A stretch of 64,000 bases of DNA from Endozoicomonas sp. OPT23 (GCF_009653635.1 NZ_PPFD01000004.1:186001-250000); one strand, 5' to 3'. Shown: positions 27,345 through 36,913, counted from the stretch's first letter. Numbers and translations: made by a program. Notes: generated from the sequence alone by a model not told the origin.

Positions 27345-29743
27345 CCGTGATTCAATCACAGGCTCTCTTAACGGTTGGTGGCTATGATGACCCTCTTCTT
27401 CCAAAACTGATTGCTGCCATTAATCAGGCTCAGGAAATAGAAGTTGCAGTTTCGTTTGTACGAATGAGCGGCTATGCCCTGCTATCAGGTGCATTAATAG
27501 ACGCTCTTGAGCGGGGAGCAAAAATCAGCTTCCTAACGTCTGACTATCTTGGTGTTACAGAACCAGCTGCTCTACGCAGCCTGATGCTACTGAAAGAACG
27601 TGGCGCTGATATTCGCGCACATCAATATGCAGATGGTCAGAGCTTTCATATGAAGTCGTACATTTTTCTGCGTTCCCGGAAAGGTGAAAATATTGAAGGC
27701 TGCGCCTATATCGGTTCCAGTAATATCAGTAAAGCAGCACTGACAACCGGGCACGAATGGAACCTTCGGCTGGAGTGCAATGGCAGTAGCCATGACCCTT
27801 ATGTTCAGCAATTCCAGCATGTTCGTCATCAGTTTGAGCAGATATTCCAGCACTCACAATCCTATACGTTGAGTCATGAATGGATCGCTGAGTACATAAC
27901 ACGATACCAGCAAAAAAAACTGATAGCTGTCGAGGCATTAACAGCAGAAGACGTTGAATCGCTGGAAATATCGCCTTCATCTGTGCAACAGGATGCACTG
28001 GCTGCTTTGTATAGCAGTAGAAAAGAGGGATACCAGAGAGGGCTTGTTGTGTTGGCAACAGGATTAGGCAAAACCTGGTTGTCTGCGTTTGACAGCATTC
28101 AAAGCAAGGCCGAAACAGTTCTCTTCGTTGCCCACAGGGAAGAAATTCTGCTTCAGGCAGAAGAAACCTTTGTTCGTCTTCGCCCCGAGGATAAAACCGG
28201 TTTTTATAACGGCAGTGAACAGACAACCGATGCTGATCTGCTGTTTGCATCTATCCAGACTCTGGGGAAAACGAACCACCTTGAGAAGTTCTCTCCCGAC
28301 CACTTTGATTACATCGTGGTTGATGAATTTCATCATGCCAGTGCACAAACCTACCAACGATTGCTCAGCTACTTTAAACCCAAATTTTTGCTGGGTTTAA
28401 CAGCCACACCAGAGCGAACCGATCAGGCCGACATCCTCAGCCTGTGCGACAATAATCTGGTTTTTGAACGTAATCTGTCTTTTGGTATTAATGCCAAATT
28501 GCTCTCACCTTTTCATTATTACGGCATACAAGATCAGCATGTTGATTATGAAGAAATCCCCTGGCGCAGCGGTCGATTTGATACAGAGACTTTAGCGACT
28601 GCCTTCGCCAGCAGGAGAAGAGCTAAGCATATTCTTGGACACTGGGAACAGAGAAAACAGAGTCGTACATTGGCTTTCTGTATATCGAAAAGTCATGCGG
28701 AGTTTATGGCTCATTTTTTCAGAAAGGCTGGCTACAAGTCTGCAGCCGTTTATAGTGGTTCTCAGACGCCTCGTAACCAGGCTCTATCAGAGCTGAGCAG
28801 CGGCACTCTTGATATTATCTTCTCCATAGACCTTTTCAATGAAGGTACTGACCTGCCTGCTATTGATACGCTTCTAATGTTGCGCCCAACAGAATCAAAA
28901 ATCGTTTTTCTTCAACAGCTTGGCCGTGGCCTTCGTCTTTATGACAGAAAAGACCATCTGGTTGTTATCGACTTTATCGGTAACCACCAATCCTTTCTTC
29001 TTAAACCACTGGCACTCCATAATTGCAGTACCCCGGCTCAGCTGGCACAGACTATCAAAGAGCCAATGTTAACCCTGCCTGATAGCTGCCACGTCAACTA
29101 CGAACCCATCGTTATAGATCTTCTGGGGAGAATGATACGAAAGCAGAAAGCGAATATTGACGATGAATATCAAAGCCTGAAATCCATACTTGGTTATCGC
29201 CCAACCGCAACCGAGTTCTATCACTACCTGAATCAGGCAGGGATTCCCTTCAATAAAGTACGGCAGCGGTATGGTAGTTGGTTCGAAATGCTGTCTGAAC
29301 AGCAAGAACTAAAAACCGACGAAGATACTGCAGTCGCTGCTTTTAAAACCTTCTTATTAGATGCCGTAGAAAAAGCACCAATGACTAAATGCTTCAAAAT
29401 GATTCTTCTGGAAGCATTTATAGAATTAGATGGTTTTGTTACTCCGCCAACCGAGCAGGAGCTGGCGGAAAGAAGCTGGTACATCCTGAGTCGCCGTCCT
29501 GACCTGCTCGCAAAAGATCTGCCAGAGCGTTTAGAGGGCGTTACAGCTGATAGCAAAGAATGGCTGAAATACTGGCGCAGTAATCCTATAAAAGCCTTTA
29601 TCAGCGGTGAAAAACCATGGTTTTCTGTAGAATCCGGTTCATTCTCACTGACTCAGACTATTGAACCTGATCAGGCTATTTATCTCACGCAAATGACGCG
29701 AGAGTTGGTACAAATGAGATTAGAGCAGTATAAAAAGCGATAA
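27341..29743 (+). CDS. PLD-domain DEAD/DEAH (SF2) helicase
   Basis: The 800-residue protein fuses a phospholipase D-like domain to a superfamily 2 helicase. The PLD part (about 10-175) has FHMKSYIF with the H-x-K pair and GSSNISKAAL. The helicase has ATGLGKT (Walker A, near 245), VDEFHHA (motif II), LTATPERTD (motif III), FNEGTDLPAID and QQLGRGLR (motif VI). The C-terminal 260 residues resemble the tail seen in DUF3427-type helicases, but this is uncertain. Such proteins occur in DNA repair and phage-defence settings. The start is GTG 27341, coupled to the methyltransferase. Confidence 0.88.
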   Translation: MTVIQSQALLTVGGYDDPLLPKLIAAINQAQEIEVAVSFVRMSGYALLSGALIDALERGAKISFLTSDYLGVTEPAALRSLMLLKERGADIRAHQYADGQSFHMKSYIFLRSRKGENIEGCAYIGSSNISKAALTTGHEWNLRLECNGSSHDPYVQQFQHVRHQFEQIFQHSQSYTLSHEWIAEYITRYQQKKLIAVEALTAEDVESLEISPSSVQQDALAALYSSRKEGYQRGLVVLATGLGKTWLSAFDSIQSKAETVLFVAHREEILLQAEETFVRLRPEDKTGFYNGSEQTTDADLLFASIQTLGKTNHLEKFSPDHFDYIVVDEFHHASAQTYQRLLSYFKPKFLLGLTATPERTDQADILSLCDNNLVFERNLSFGINAKLLSPFHYYGIQDQHVDYEEIPWRSGRFDTETLATAFASRRRAKHILGHWEQRKQSRTLAFCISKSHAEFMAHFFRKAGYKSAAVYSGSQTPRNQALSELSSGTLDIIFSIDLFNEGTDLPAIDTLLMLRPTESKIVFLQQLGRGLRLYDRKDHLVVIDFIGNHQSFLLKPLALHNCSTPAQLAQTIKEPMLTLPDSCHVNYEPIVIDLLGRMIRKQKANIDDEYQSLKSILGYRPTATEFYHYLNQAGIPFNKVRQRYGSWFEMLSEQQELKTDEDTAVAAFKTFLLDAVEKAPMTKCFKMILLEAFIELDGFVTPPTEQELAERSWYILSRRPDLLAKDLPERLEGVTADSKEWLKYWRSNPIKAFISGEKPWFSVESGSFSLTQTIEPDQAIYLTQMTRELVQMRLEQYKKR

Positions 29744-29961
29744 TGGCCAGTTTGGTATCATTTAAAGTCAGCATTCAGAGATAGGTAAAACTGATTCCCA
29801 CATGCTGCTAATGAGTTTCGTACAAGCTAAAAAATACTTCCGTAGAAGAAACCTTTGAACCATTCTTTAAAGCAACCCGCCAGTCCTTCACCCAACAGGA
29901 CAAAGGACTTCTGATTTTAGGTATCTGAACATCTTTAACACTTAACAAAAAGCAAAAGTAT

Positions 29962-32043
29962 TCAGTTAAAAAAGTCTTTTTCAGTGCCGCAAGTTAAAAA
30001 ATACTCAGCAGGTTTCCAATACTTAGCTCCCATCGTTTCTTCAAAACCCTGCAAAGTTTGTTTAACCTTACCTAAGCCAAGCTCTTTAGCGTATTGCATT
30101 GGTCCCCCTCTAAACCGTGGAAAGCCATACCCATTCAGCCAGATAACATCTATATCACTGGCCTTGTTAACAACACCCTCTTCAAGAATACGGGCACCTT
30201 CATTGATCAGAGCAAAAATCAGTCGATTCTGAATCTCCGTATTACTTATAGCCCGCTGTATGATATTCAGTCTGACAGATTCCCGAGTCAAAATATCTTC
30301 AACATCCGGATCATTCAGTGATTTACCATCGACGTACTTATAAAAACCGGCAGAGGTTTTTCGCCCCAGACGACCATTTTCAACCATCAGGTCAGCTGCT
30401 CTGAAATAGCGGGGATCATCGGGCAGGTTCGGGTTCTCACGGCGCGCCTTGTAGGCAATATCAATACCGGACATATCGTTAACTGCCAGCGGCCCCATAG
30501 CCATTCCCCAGGATTCCATGGCATGATCTATCTGCTCCGGGGTGGCTCCTTCGAGTAACAGCATATTGGCTTCACGGCCATAGCAGGCATACATACGATT
30601 ACCGACAAAGCCATAACAATGTCCTACCGCAACACTGATCTTGCCAATATTCTTACCAACAGCCATGGCTGTAACCAGAGTTTGATCACTGGTTTGATCG
30701 GCTTTAACCACTTCAAGAAGCTTCATGATATTGGCCGGGCTGAAAAAATGCATACCCAGTACTTTCTCTGGCCGTTGAGTCGCTGCAGCTATCCGGTTTA
30801 TATCCAGGTAAGAAGTATTGGATGCCAGAATAGCGTCAGGCTTACAGATCTGATCCAGCTGACTGAAGATCTCTTCCTTGACCGCCATACTCTCGAAAGC
30901 AGCTTCAATGACCAGATCACAGTCTGAAAGATCAGGGTAGGAACAACTGCCAGTGATCAGACTGATATTCGTCTGTCGCTGTTCTGTTGATAGACGACCA
31001 CGACTCACAGACTGTTGATAGCGATCTGCAATGGCCTGCAAACCAGTCTGCAGCGATGCTTCGGTCATTTCCAGCATGTGAACAGAAAAGTCGGCTGAAG
31101 CAAAGCACATGGCAATGCCCTGCCCCATGGTTCCAGCACCAATCACTCCAATTCTGATGATTTTTTCAGGCTCAATGGACTTATCTATGTCTGGTAATAA
31201 AGACGCTTTTTTCTCGGCAAAAAAGGCATGGCGCATGGCTCTGGACTGTGCAGATTCACGACAATTAACAAACATCTCCCGCTCTTTGCTGATGCCCTCA
31301 TTGAATGAAAGCTGTGTCGCATTTTCAACAGCAGTAACAATACATTGTTGTGCTTGTTGGCCTCTGGCCCTTTTCAGAAGTTTCTTTCGCCAGCCGTCAA
31401 AGTAATCCGTTGAAAGGTTTGAAGCTAAAACTGTCCTCTCGGGTATAGGAGTGACTGTTCGCTTTTCAGCAATAACACGTTGGGCAAAATTAATAGCTGC
31501 TTGCAAAACATTATCGCTCACCACCTCATCAACCAGTCCACTCTTGTCGTCACTTTTGAGCGCTACAGGTTTGCCACTGGTCATCATAGTCAACGCCTGT
31601 TCGACAGGCACAATTCTGGGGAGCAACTGAGTGCCATTTGAACCCGGAATAAGGCCAAGACTAACTTCTGGCAGGCCAACTTTTGTTCCTGCAATAGCTA
31701 CTCGAAAATGACAGGACAAGGCCAGTTCAAAACCTCCGCCCAGAACACTGCCATGAAGAGCTGCCACTATAGGTTTAGGAAACGTTTGAAGCTTTGCTAT
31801 TACCTCTGGCAACAAAGGTTCTTGCTGAGGTTTACCGAACTCGGAAATATCAGCTCCGGCAATAAAGGTTCTGCCTGCACAGGCTATAACAACAGCCTTA
31901 ATCTGCTGATTTTTTGCAATCTCAGCCAGTACATTTACCAACCCTTCCCTGACACTATGGGAAAGAGCATTGACTGGCGGGTTATTAACCGTAATCACGG
32001 CTATGGATTCAGGATTGATGGTAAAGGTTATTGTTTTATTCAT
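29962..32043 (-). CDS. Enoyl-CoA hydratase / 3-hydroxyacyl-CoA dehydrogenase fusion (phenylacetate beta-oxidation)
   Basis: The 693-residue protein joins a crotonase domain (1-190) to an NAD-dependent 3-hydroxyacyl-CoA dehydrogenase (295-690). The crotonase half has the oxyanion-hole AGADISEFG and both catalytic Glu positions (GGGFELALS and GLPEVSLG). The dehydrogenase half has IGVIGAGTMGQGIA, the catalytic His in GMHFFSPANIMKLLE and GHCYGFVGNRM. It is the FadJ type without a thiolase-binding extension. As the last gene after paaX it probably replaces PaaF and PaaH, turning 2,3-dehydroadipyl-CoA into 3-oxoadipyl-CoA. Assignment to this pathway is by context. Confidence 0.88.
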   Translation of the reverse strand: MNKTITFTINPESIAVITVNNPPVNALSHSVREGLVNVLAEIAKNQQIKAVVIACAGRTFIAGADISEFGKPQQEPLLPEVIAKLQTFPKPIVAALHGSVLGGGFELALSCHFRVAIAGTKVGLPEVSLGLIPGSNGTQLLPRIVPVEQALTMMTSGKPVALKSDDKSGLVDEVVSDNVLQAAINFAQRVIAEKRTVTPIPERTVLASNLSTDYFDGWRKKLLKRARGQQAQQCIVTAVENATQLSFNEGISKEREMFVNCRESAQSRAMRHAFFAEKKASLLPDIDKSIEPEKIIRIGVIGAGTMGQGIAMCFASADFSVHMLEMTEASLQTGLQAIADRYQQSVSRGRLSTEQRQTNISLITGSCSYPDLSDCDLVIEAAFESMAVKEEIFSQLDQICKPDAILASNTSYLDINRIAAATQRPEKVLGMHFFSPANIMKLLEVVKADQTSDQTLVTAMAVGKNIGKISVAVGHCYGFVGNRMYACYGREANMLLLEGATPEQIDHAMESWGMAMGPLAVNDMSGIDIAYKARRENPNLPDDPRYFRAADLMVENGRLGRKTSAGFYKYVDGKSLNDPDVEDILTRESVRLNIIQRAISNTEIQNRLIFALINEGARILEEGVVNKASDIDVIWLNGYGFPRFRGGPMQYAKELGLGKVKQTLQGFEETMGAKYWKPAEYFLTCGTEKDFFN

Positions 32044-32073
32044 TCACTTTCCTGTGCCCACCAGTCTTCCAAG

Positions 32074-33042
32074 CTATTTCAAACCACCGAATCGATGATA
32101 AAAGTCAGCTCTGGGGTCTGGCAGGTGTCCATTAACACTTTCAAGGTTACTGGTGATGTAGCTGACCGAACGGTCTGTCAGCCTTCGATACAAACGGTGC
32201 AGCAAATCATGGGCTTCATAGCCAATCCAGCCATGGGGCAACATGGCATCTGGAAAGTTGGGATCACGCAGCAAAATACGCCGGAAGTCGTGAATCAGCA
32301 TGGAACGCATTAAAAAACAGTCTTTGCCTGATGGCAGTTTACTGCTGGCATCCTGATGCCAGGGCCGGTAGAACTCTAGAAATTCACTGTACGAACGTTG
32401 CAGCTCGTCGATATTCCAGCGCTCTCTGGACAGCTCCCTGATAGCTTGAGTCGAATGGGCATCATCAGTACTGGCCGACATCACTATCACACTGTTGACC
32501 AGCCCCAATTCCAACAGTGTTTCGTCCAGTGAACGGCGATCCGGTGACGGATGGGCAAGAATGCCATTACTCAAGACATTGAAGCCCTGCCAACCAAGAC
32601 TCTTGCGAAATTCATCTCGCTGTTCTTCCGAAACTGACACGGGAATAACCAGAGTCCAGCAGCCATTCCACTCCTGCTGACTGGAATGGTAGATACGCCT
32701 TGCCGCTTTTTCGTAGTGATTCTTCGCTGTTTCAGTAAAACAGTAATAACTACAGCGACCGACCTTTTTGGTCATCAGCCATTCACTCTGCACCAGCCGG
32801 TAAACGGCGGTTCTAACCAGTCGTTCGCTGAAACCAAAGGGTTTCATGGCATTAATCAGACTTCCCAGCCAGATCCAGCCACCATGCTGGGACACCACAT
32901 CACCAAACACAGTAACAACCATAGACGTACAACTGATACTGCTGGCAGCAATACGCTGCTGAACCTGCTGCTCTTTGCTTTTTATTGCAGCCGCTTGTTT
33001 TTTTGGCACTGACGTCAATCCATCATTTAGTGATGACAGCAT
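32074..33042 (-). CDS. paaX: Phenylacetate-responsive repressor PaaX
   Basis: PaaX represses paa genes until phenylacetyl-CoA binds. The 322-residue protein has an N-terminal winged helix (about 40-110, with ISCTSMVVTVFGDVV, GGWIWLGSLI and ERLVRTAVYRLVQSEWL), the central PaaX domain and the C-terminal region with RSMLIHDFRRILLRDPNFPDAMLP-HGWIG and AHDLLHRLYR. The leader of about 35 residues before the HTH is rich in Lys and Gln. It sits between paaE and the fused beta-oxidation gene, inside the operon that it should control, so repression would be autoregulated. Confidence 0.95.
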   Translation of the reverse strand: MLSSLNDGLTSVPKKQAAAIKSKEQQVQQRIAASSISCTSMVVTVFGDVVSQHGGWIWLGSLINAMKPFGFSERLVRTAVYRLVQSEWLMTKKVGRCSYYCFTETAKNHYEKAARRIYHSSQQEWNGCWTLVIPVSVSEEQRDEFRKSLGWQGFNVLSNGILAHPSPDRRSLDETLLELGLVNSVIVMSASTDDAHSTQAIRELSRERWNIDELQRSYSEFLEFYRPWHQDASSKLPSGKDCFLMRSMLIHDFRRILLRDPNFPDAMLPHGWIGYEAHDLLHRLYRRLTDRSVSYITSNLESVNGHLPDPRADFYHRFGGLK

Positions 33043-33090
33043 TGTAATCGCCTCATGTTTCCGGCTGCAAACGTACGAGCATAAGCCCTC

Positions 33091-34182
33091 TTAGCGCTGA
33101 TCAAAATCCAGCTCGACTTCATCGGATACCGGGTGGGCCTGACAGCTCAGCACAAAACCAGCTTCCACCTCATGAAGTTCCAGGCCATGGCTGATATCCA
33201 TATCCACCTGTCCCTTAACCAGTTTGCACTTACAGGTAGAGCAGACTCCAGCCTTGCAGGCATAAGGCAGCTCCATACCTTTATTGATTCCAGCATCCAG
33301 AATATTCTCCCCCACTGTCGCCAGATCAAATGAAATTGCCCTGCCATCAGCTCGGACAGTCACCTTGCTGGTTTTCTCTTCGCCATACTCATGAATCCTT
33401 TGTTGGGCTTTCCTTAGTCGTTCCTGAGCATCTTCAGCAGAAATGGCAAACAATTCATAGTGAATCTGTTCTTTCCCGAGACCTTCCAGACGAAAGCCTC
33501 TGGATACTTCCGACATCATGGATTCAGGGCCACAAATAAAGGCTTCATCAGTATTTCTGATGTCAATCAGTTTCATTTTCTGAAGCTGGTAACCTTTTTT
33601 GTTATCAATTCGGCCATTAAGAAGGTCAGTTCCCTGATCCTCCTGTGACATGATGTTGATCCACTTAAAGCGATTCAGATAAGCATTTTTCAAAAAACTG
33701 AGTTCTTCCCTGAACATGCTTCCATGAGTACTTTTGTTGCCATAAACAAGAGTCACATCACTGTTCGGTTCAGCAGTCAGCACAGTTCTTATATTGGATA
33801 GTATCGGTGTAATACCACTGCCAACCGCCAGAAACATATAGCTTTTACGGTGTTCAGGACAGGTAGCTACAGAGAAGCTGCCCTGTGGCGGCATAACATC
33901 GACAACCATGCCCGGTTTGAAATGGTCGTTGGCATGGTTGGAAAACAGCCCTCCCCTGATCCGCTTGATAGCGACACGCAATGAACCACCTGCTTCCGAG
34001 CAGATAGAGTAAGAACGTCGTACTTCTTTGTGATCAATGGCCGTTCTCAAAGTCAGAAACTGCCCCGGTGTAAATCGAAATCTTTCCTTAAGATGCTCCG
34101 GCACCTCGAAAATCACCGATACAGCGGTTTCTGTTTCCGGCTGAACACTGGCTATGCTCAGCGGATAAAATTGGGTATCCAT
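33091..34182 (-). CDS. paaE: Phenylacetyl-CoA epoxidase reductase PaaE
   Basis: PaaE passes electrons from NADPH to the PaaA di-iron site. The 363-residue protein has an FAD-binding domain with RRSYSIC, an NAD(P) domain with FLAVGSGITPILSN and ICGPESMM, and a C-terminal plant-type 2Fe-2S ferredoxin domain with CKAGVCSTCKCKL and a later Cys in LSCQA. This order is diagnostic of PaaE. ATG 34182 has AAGGTGAGG upstream. It is the fifth gene of paaABCDE. Confidence 0.96.
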   Translation of the reverse strand: MDTQFYPLSIASVQPETETAVSVIFEVPEHLKERFRFTPGQFLTLRTAIDHKEVRRSYSICSEAGGSLRVAIKRIRGGLFSNHANDHFKPGMVVDVMPPQGSFSVATCPEHRKSYMFLAVGSGITPILSNIRTVLTAEPNSDVTLVYGNKSTHGSMFREELSFLKNAYLNRFKWINIMSQEDQGTDLLNGRIDNKKGYQLQKMKLIDIRNTDEAFICGPESMMSEVSRGFRLEGLGKEQIHYELFAISAEDAQERLRKAQQRIHEYGEEKTSKVTVRADGRAISFDLATVGENILDAGINKGMELPYACKAGVCSTCKCKLVKGQVDMDISHGLELHEVEAGFVLSCQAHPVSDEVELDFDQR

Positions 34183-34197
34183 AGCCTCACCTTATAA

Positions 34198-34758
34198 TTA
34201 TATTTTTTTGAAGTAGTCAAAAGGCTCGTCACAACTCTGGCATTGAAACAGAGCCTTGCAGGCCGTTGATCCGAACTCACTGACTCTGCGAGTATCTGCA
34301 GAGCTACATCTTGGACAGCTGACCCCTGTTTCCGGCGTCTCACTATCTTCACCAGTTTCAGGTGCATCATCAGGCGCAGCAATACCGTAAGCTCGTAACC
34401 CGGTTCGACCTTTTTCTGTCATCCATTCCGAGGTCCAGGCTGGCGCAAGTCGGGTTTTAACCTTTACCTGGTCAAATCCCTTTTGGTTCAGAGCTTCAGT
34501 GATATCGTCGCGCATCTGATCCATAGCGGGGCAGCCCGAGTATGTCGGTGTGATGGTCACCTGCACCCTGTTGCCCTCAAGACCAATATCCTGCAATACA
34601 CCCATATCCCAGAGAGACAGAACTGGAATTTCGGGATCACTGACTTCATCAAGAATGTCCCAAAGTTGCTGGCAGGAGGACTCTATACGCACTCTTTCAC
34701 GCTGATATCGGCTTTCCGACATCAGGGGGATTTTCTGGCAATCGTCGGTAGCGTTCAT
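34198..34758 (-). CDS. paaD: Phenylacetyl-CoA epoxidase maturation protein PaaD
   Basis: PaaD is thought to help assemble the iron centres of the epoxidase. The protein of about 186 residues has a MIP18/DUF59 domain (DEVSDPEIPVLSLWDMGVLQDI, TPTYSGCPAMDQM) and a C-terminal zinc-binding CPRC...CQSC pair. I place the start at ATG 34758, five bases after the paaC stop; the frame continues six codons upstream to a TTG. An acidic linker (Asp-Ala-Pro-Glu-Thr repeats) between the two domains is longer than in the E. coli protein. Confidence 0.93.
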   Translation of the reverse strand: MNATDDCQKIPLMSESRYQRERVRIESSCQQLWDILDEVSDPEIPVLSLWDMGVLQDIGLEGNRVQVTITPTYSGCPAMDQMRDDITEALNQKGFDQVKVKTRLAPAWTSEWMTEKGRTGLRAYGIAAPDDAPETGEDSETPETGVSCPRCSSADTRRVSEFGSTACKALFQCQSCDEPFDYFKKI

Positions 34759-34763
34759 CACCG

Positions 34764-35531
34764 TTACCACTGACAATCAGGATGAGCACGATGAACACTT
34801 TGCATCACTGACAGCATCTGCCCCAGATGTTCAGTGTGATAACCCTGTCGTCCACCTCTCACAGCCCACTCTTCTTCAGGCAACTTCAGTGTGGCTTCTG
34901 TCAACACTTCACTGACATCGTTCAACCACTGTTGTTTGAATTCCTTGGTATTAACAGCAATACCTTTTTCAGCCAGTTCCAGCTCAAGCTGATCCTGTTC
35001 AAATAGTTCATGGGTGAACCCCCAGAGGTCGTCCAGAGCCTGCTGCATTTTCAGATGGCTTTCTTCGGTGCCATCACCTAATCTCAGCGTCCAGTGACGA
35101 CTGCGACGCAGGTGGTAACGGGTTTCTTTCAAACCTTTTTCTGCAATAGCAGCCAGTGTTTGATCCCTGGAATCACAGAGTCTGGTCAAGTAATGCAGGT
35201 TGAAAGCATCAATCAATAGTTGTCGAATGGTGGTATTGGCAAAATCTCCTCTAGGCAGCTCATTAATCAGGTAATTCTGAAACTCTCTTTCACTGCGCAT
35301 AAAAGCTAGGTCATCTTCAGTTTTACCGTCACCCATCAGTTCCGCTGCATAGCTGTACAGCATGCGAGCCCGGCCAATATAGTCCAGCGCTACATTGCCC
35401 AGAGCAATGTCTTCTTCAAGAAACGGTCCATAGCTAATCCACTCGGATACCCGGTGGCCAAGCACCATTGAGTCATCACCCAGTCGCGATGCATAGGTGA
35501 TAATATTTTGCAGTTCATTGTTATCGCTCAT
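34764..35531 (-). CDS. paaC: Phenylacetyl-CoA epoxidase structural subunit PaaC
   Basis: The 255-residue ferritin-like subunit lacks a di-iron site and forms the stable core with PaaA. Family segments include DDSMVLGHRVSEWISYGPFLEEDIALGNVALDYIGRAR split over two helices, GDFANTTIRQLL, KETRYHLRRSRHWTLRLGDGTEES and GRQGYHTEHLGQML. ATG 35531 has AAGGAG eight bases ahead; the frame is open three codons further. Confidence 0.95.
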   Translation of the reverse strand: MSDNNELQNIITYASRLGDDSMVLGHRVSEWISYGPFLEEDIALGNVALDYIGRARMLYSYAAELMGDGKTEDDLAFMRSEREFQNYLINELPRGDFANTTIRQLLIDAFNLHYLTRLCDSRDQTLAAIAEKGLKETRYHLRRSRHWTLRLGDGTEESHLKMQQALDDLWGFTHELFEQDQLELELAEKGIAVNTKEFKQQWLNDVSEVLTEATLKLPEEEWAVRGGRQGYHTEHLGQMLSVMQSVHRAHPDCQW

Positions 35532-35543
35532 GTCACGCACTCC

Positions 35544-35831
35544 TTACATGTTGCCCACTTCTTTGGGCAGCGGATAATAGGTGGCATGACGATATGGCTT
35601 GTCATCAGACGGATCGAAAAAACTACTGCTGTCGTCTTCCTGGGAAGCACAGATGTCTCTGGATTTCACTACCCAGATACTGACGCCTTCATTGCGACGG
35701 GTATAAACATCTCGGGCGTAGTCCATAGCCTGCTCATGATCTTCGGCATGCAGACTGCCAATATGTTTGTGATCCAGACCACGTTTGGAGCGAATAAATA
35801 CTTCAAAAAGCTCAAGGTTCTCGAGAGTCAT
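35544..35831 (-). CDS. paaB: Phenylacetyl-CoA epoxidase subunit PaaB
   Basis: The 95-residue PaaB matches the normal family length when read from ATG 35831. It contains LFEVFIRSKRGLDHKHIGSLH, ARDVYTRRNEGVSIWVVKS and FFDPSDDKPYRHATYY. An open extension of 43 codons upstream overlaps paaA and is not part of the gene. PaaB bridges PaaAC heterodimers in the epoxidase complex. Confidence 0.96.
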   Translation of the reverse strand: MTLENLELFEVFIRSKRGLDHKHIGSLHAEDHEQAMDYARDVYTRRNEGVSIWVVKSRDICASQEDDSSSFFDPSDDKPYRHATYYPLPKEVGNM

Positions 35832-35841
35832 TTGCCTATCC

Positions 35842-36789
35842 TCAGTTGTTTTTATTCTTTTTTGCGTTATAAGCCAGTTGAGCGTCTCGAACCCAGGCTC
35901 CTTCTTCATGGGCCTTGATATGGTGTTGAATTCTTTGGCGGTTGCAGTACCCATCACCATTAATCACTTTGTAGAATTCATCCCAATTTATCTCACCACT
36001 GTCGTAATGACCTCGCTCTTCATTCCAGCGAATTTCTTTATCGGGATGCTCCAGACCCAGGTACTCAATCTGGGGAACCGTTTGATCGATAAACTTCTGA
36101 CGAAGATCATCATTAGTTTCCCGCTTGATTTTCCATTTCATGGACTGTGCTGAATGAGCCGATTCAGTATCATGAGGACCAAACATCATTAACGCTGGCC
36201 AATAAAAGCGGTTCAGGGAGTCTTGTGCCATCTGCTTCTGCTCAGCTGACCCCTTAGCCAGAGCCAATATGGCCTGGTAGCCCTGACGCTGATGGAAACT
36301 CTCTTCCTTACATATTTTGATCATTGCCCGTGAATAAGGACCGTAAGAAGTGCGCTGCAGGGAAACCTGATTAACGATTGCAGCACCATCCACTAGCCAG
36401 CCAATAGCGCCTACATCGCCCCAGGTCTGAGTTGGATAGTTAAAAATCGATGCATATTTAGCCTTGCCACTTTGCAGAGCTTCAATCATTTCAGAACGAG
36501 AAATACCCAGTGATTCAGCAGCACTGTATAGATACAGACCATGTCCGGCTTCATCCTGAACCTTGGCCATTAACACGGCTTTTCGTCTTAGTGACGGAGC
36601 TCTGGTAATCCAGTTACCTTCAGGCTGTTCACCAATAACTTCAGAGTGCGCATGTTGTGAAATCTGGCGTATCAGGTTCTTGCGATAACCTTCGGGCATC
36701 CAGTCTTTCGGTTCTACTTTCTGTTCATCATCAACACGCTGTTGAAATCTGAAACCCAACTCTTCGGCAGCAAATCGGTATTCCGTCAT
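35842..36789 (-). CDS. paaA: Phenylacetyl-CoA epoxidase catalytic subunit PaaA
   Basis: PaaA carries the di-iron site that epoxidises phenylacetyl-CoA. The 315-residue protein keeps both carboxylate-His ligand motifs, DEAGHG (about 100-105) and [10 protein letters not shown] (about 185-194), and the CoA-binding [10 protein letters not shown] region. It opens the paaABCDE-paaX-fusion operon, and a conserved inverted repeat (36821-36860) lies 32-71 bases upstream of its start codon. The C-terminus is Lys/Asn-rich. Confidence 0.97.
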   Translation of the reverse strand: MTEYRFAAEELGFRFQQRVDDEQKVEPKDWMPEGYRKNLIRQISQHAHSEVIGEQPEGNWITRAPSLRRKAVLMAKVQDEAGHGLYLYSAAESLGISRSEMIEALQSGKAKYASIFNYPTQTWGDVGAIGWLVDGAAIVNQVSLQRTSYGPYSRAMIKICKEESFHQRQGYQAILALAKGSAEQKQMAQDSLNRFYWPALMMFGPHDTESAHSAQSMKWKIKRETNDDLRQKFIDQTVPQIEYLGLEHPDKEIRWNEERGHYDSGEINWDEFYKVINGDGYCNRQRIQHHIKAHEEGAWVRDAQLAYNAKKNKNN

Positions 36790-36820
36790 CGTACCTTCCC
36801 GTCATTATTATTTTTTACTT

Positions 36821-36860
36821 ATGATACATATTTATTTGATTATTTATATACTTGTATCAT
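36821..36860 (-). promoter_or_regulatory. Putative PaaX operator ahead of paaA
   Basis: ATGATACA (36821-36828) and TGTATCAT (36853-36860) form a perfect 8-bp inverted repeat whose half-sites start 32 bases apart, three helical turns. The same pair recurs between paaZ and paaK and ahead of the TRAP genes. Its position upstream of paaA and the presence of PaaX suggest the repressor; binding is inferred. Confidence 0.65.
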
Positions 36861-36870
36861 ATAAGGTTAA

Positions 36871-36896
36871 AAATATAAGTCTCAATCACTTGAGAC
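36871..36896 (-). terminator. Terminator-like hairpin after paaJ
   Basis: Read on the minus strand, GTCTCAA and TTGAGAC (36879-36885 and 36890-36896) form a 7-bp stem with a 4-base loop, followed by TTATATTTTTAA. It lies 18 bases past the thiolase stop and just before the paaA promoter, so it should separate the two transcription units. Confidence 0.65.
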
Positions 36897-36913
36897 CTAT
36901 TGATTACAGCGTT

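Noticed and set aside
29744-29961. Gap between the helicase gene and the fused beta-oxidation gene
   Set aside because: No gene, clear terminator or repeat could be supported in this 218-base convergent region; it does not repeat the tRNA-Pro 3' end, so no attachment site is proposed.
31708-32313. 201-codon open frame on the plus strand
   Set aside because: It overlaps the 5' part of the fused beta-oxidation gene and the 3' end of paaX in antisense; no domain seen.
35832-35960. Upstream extension of paaB
   Set aside because: It overlaps paaA and would add 43 residues not found in PaaB proteins; ATG 35831 gives the normal 95 residues.
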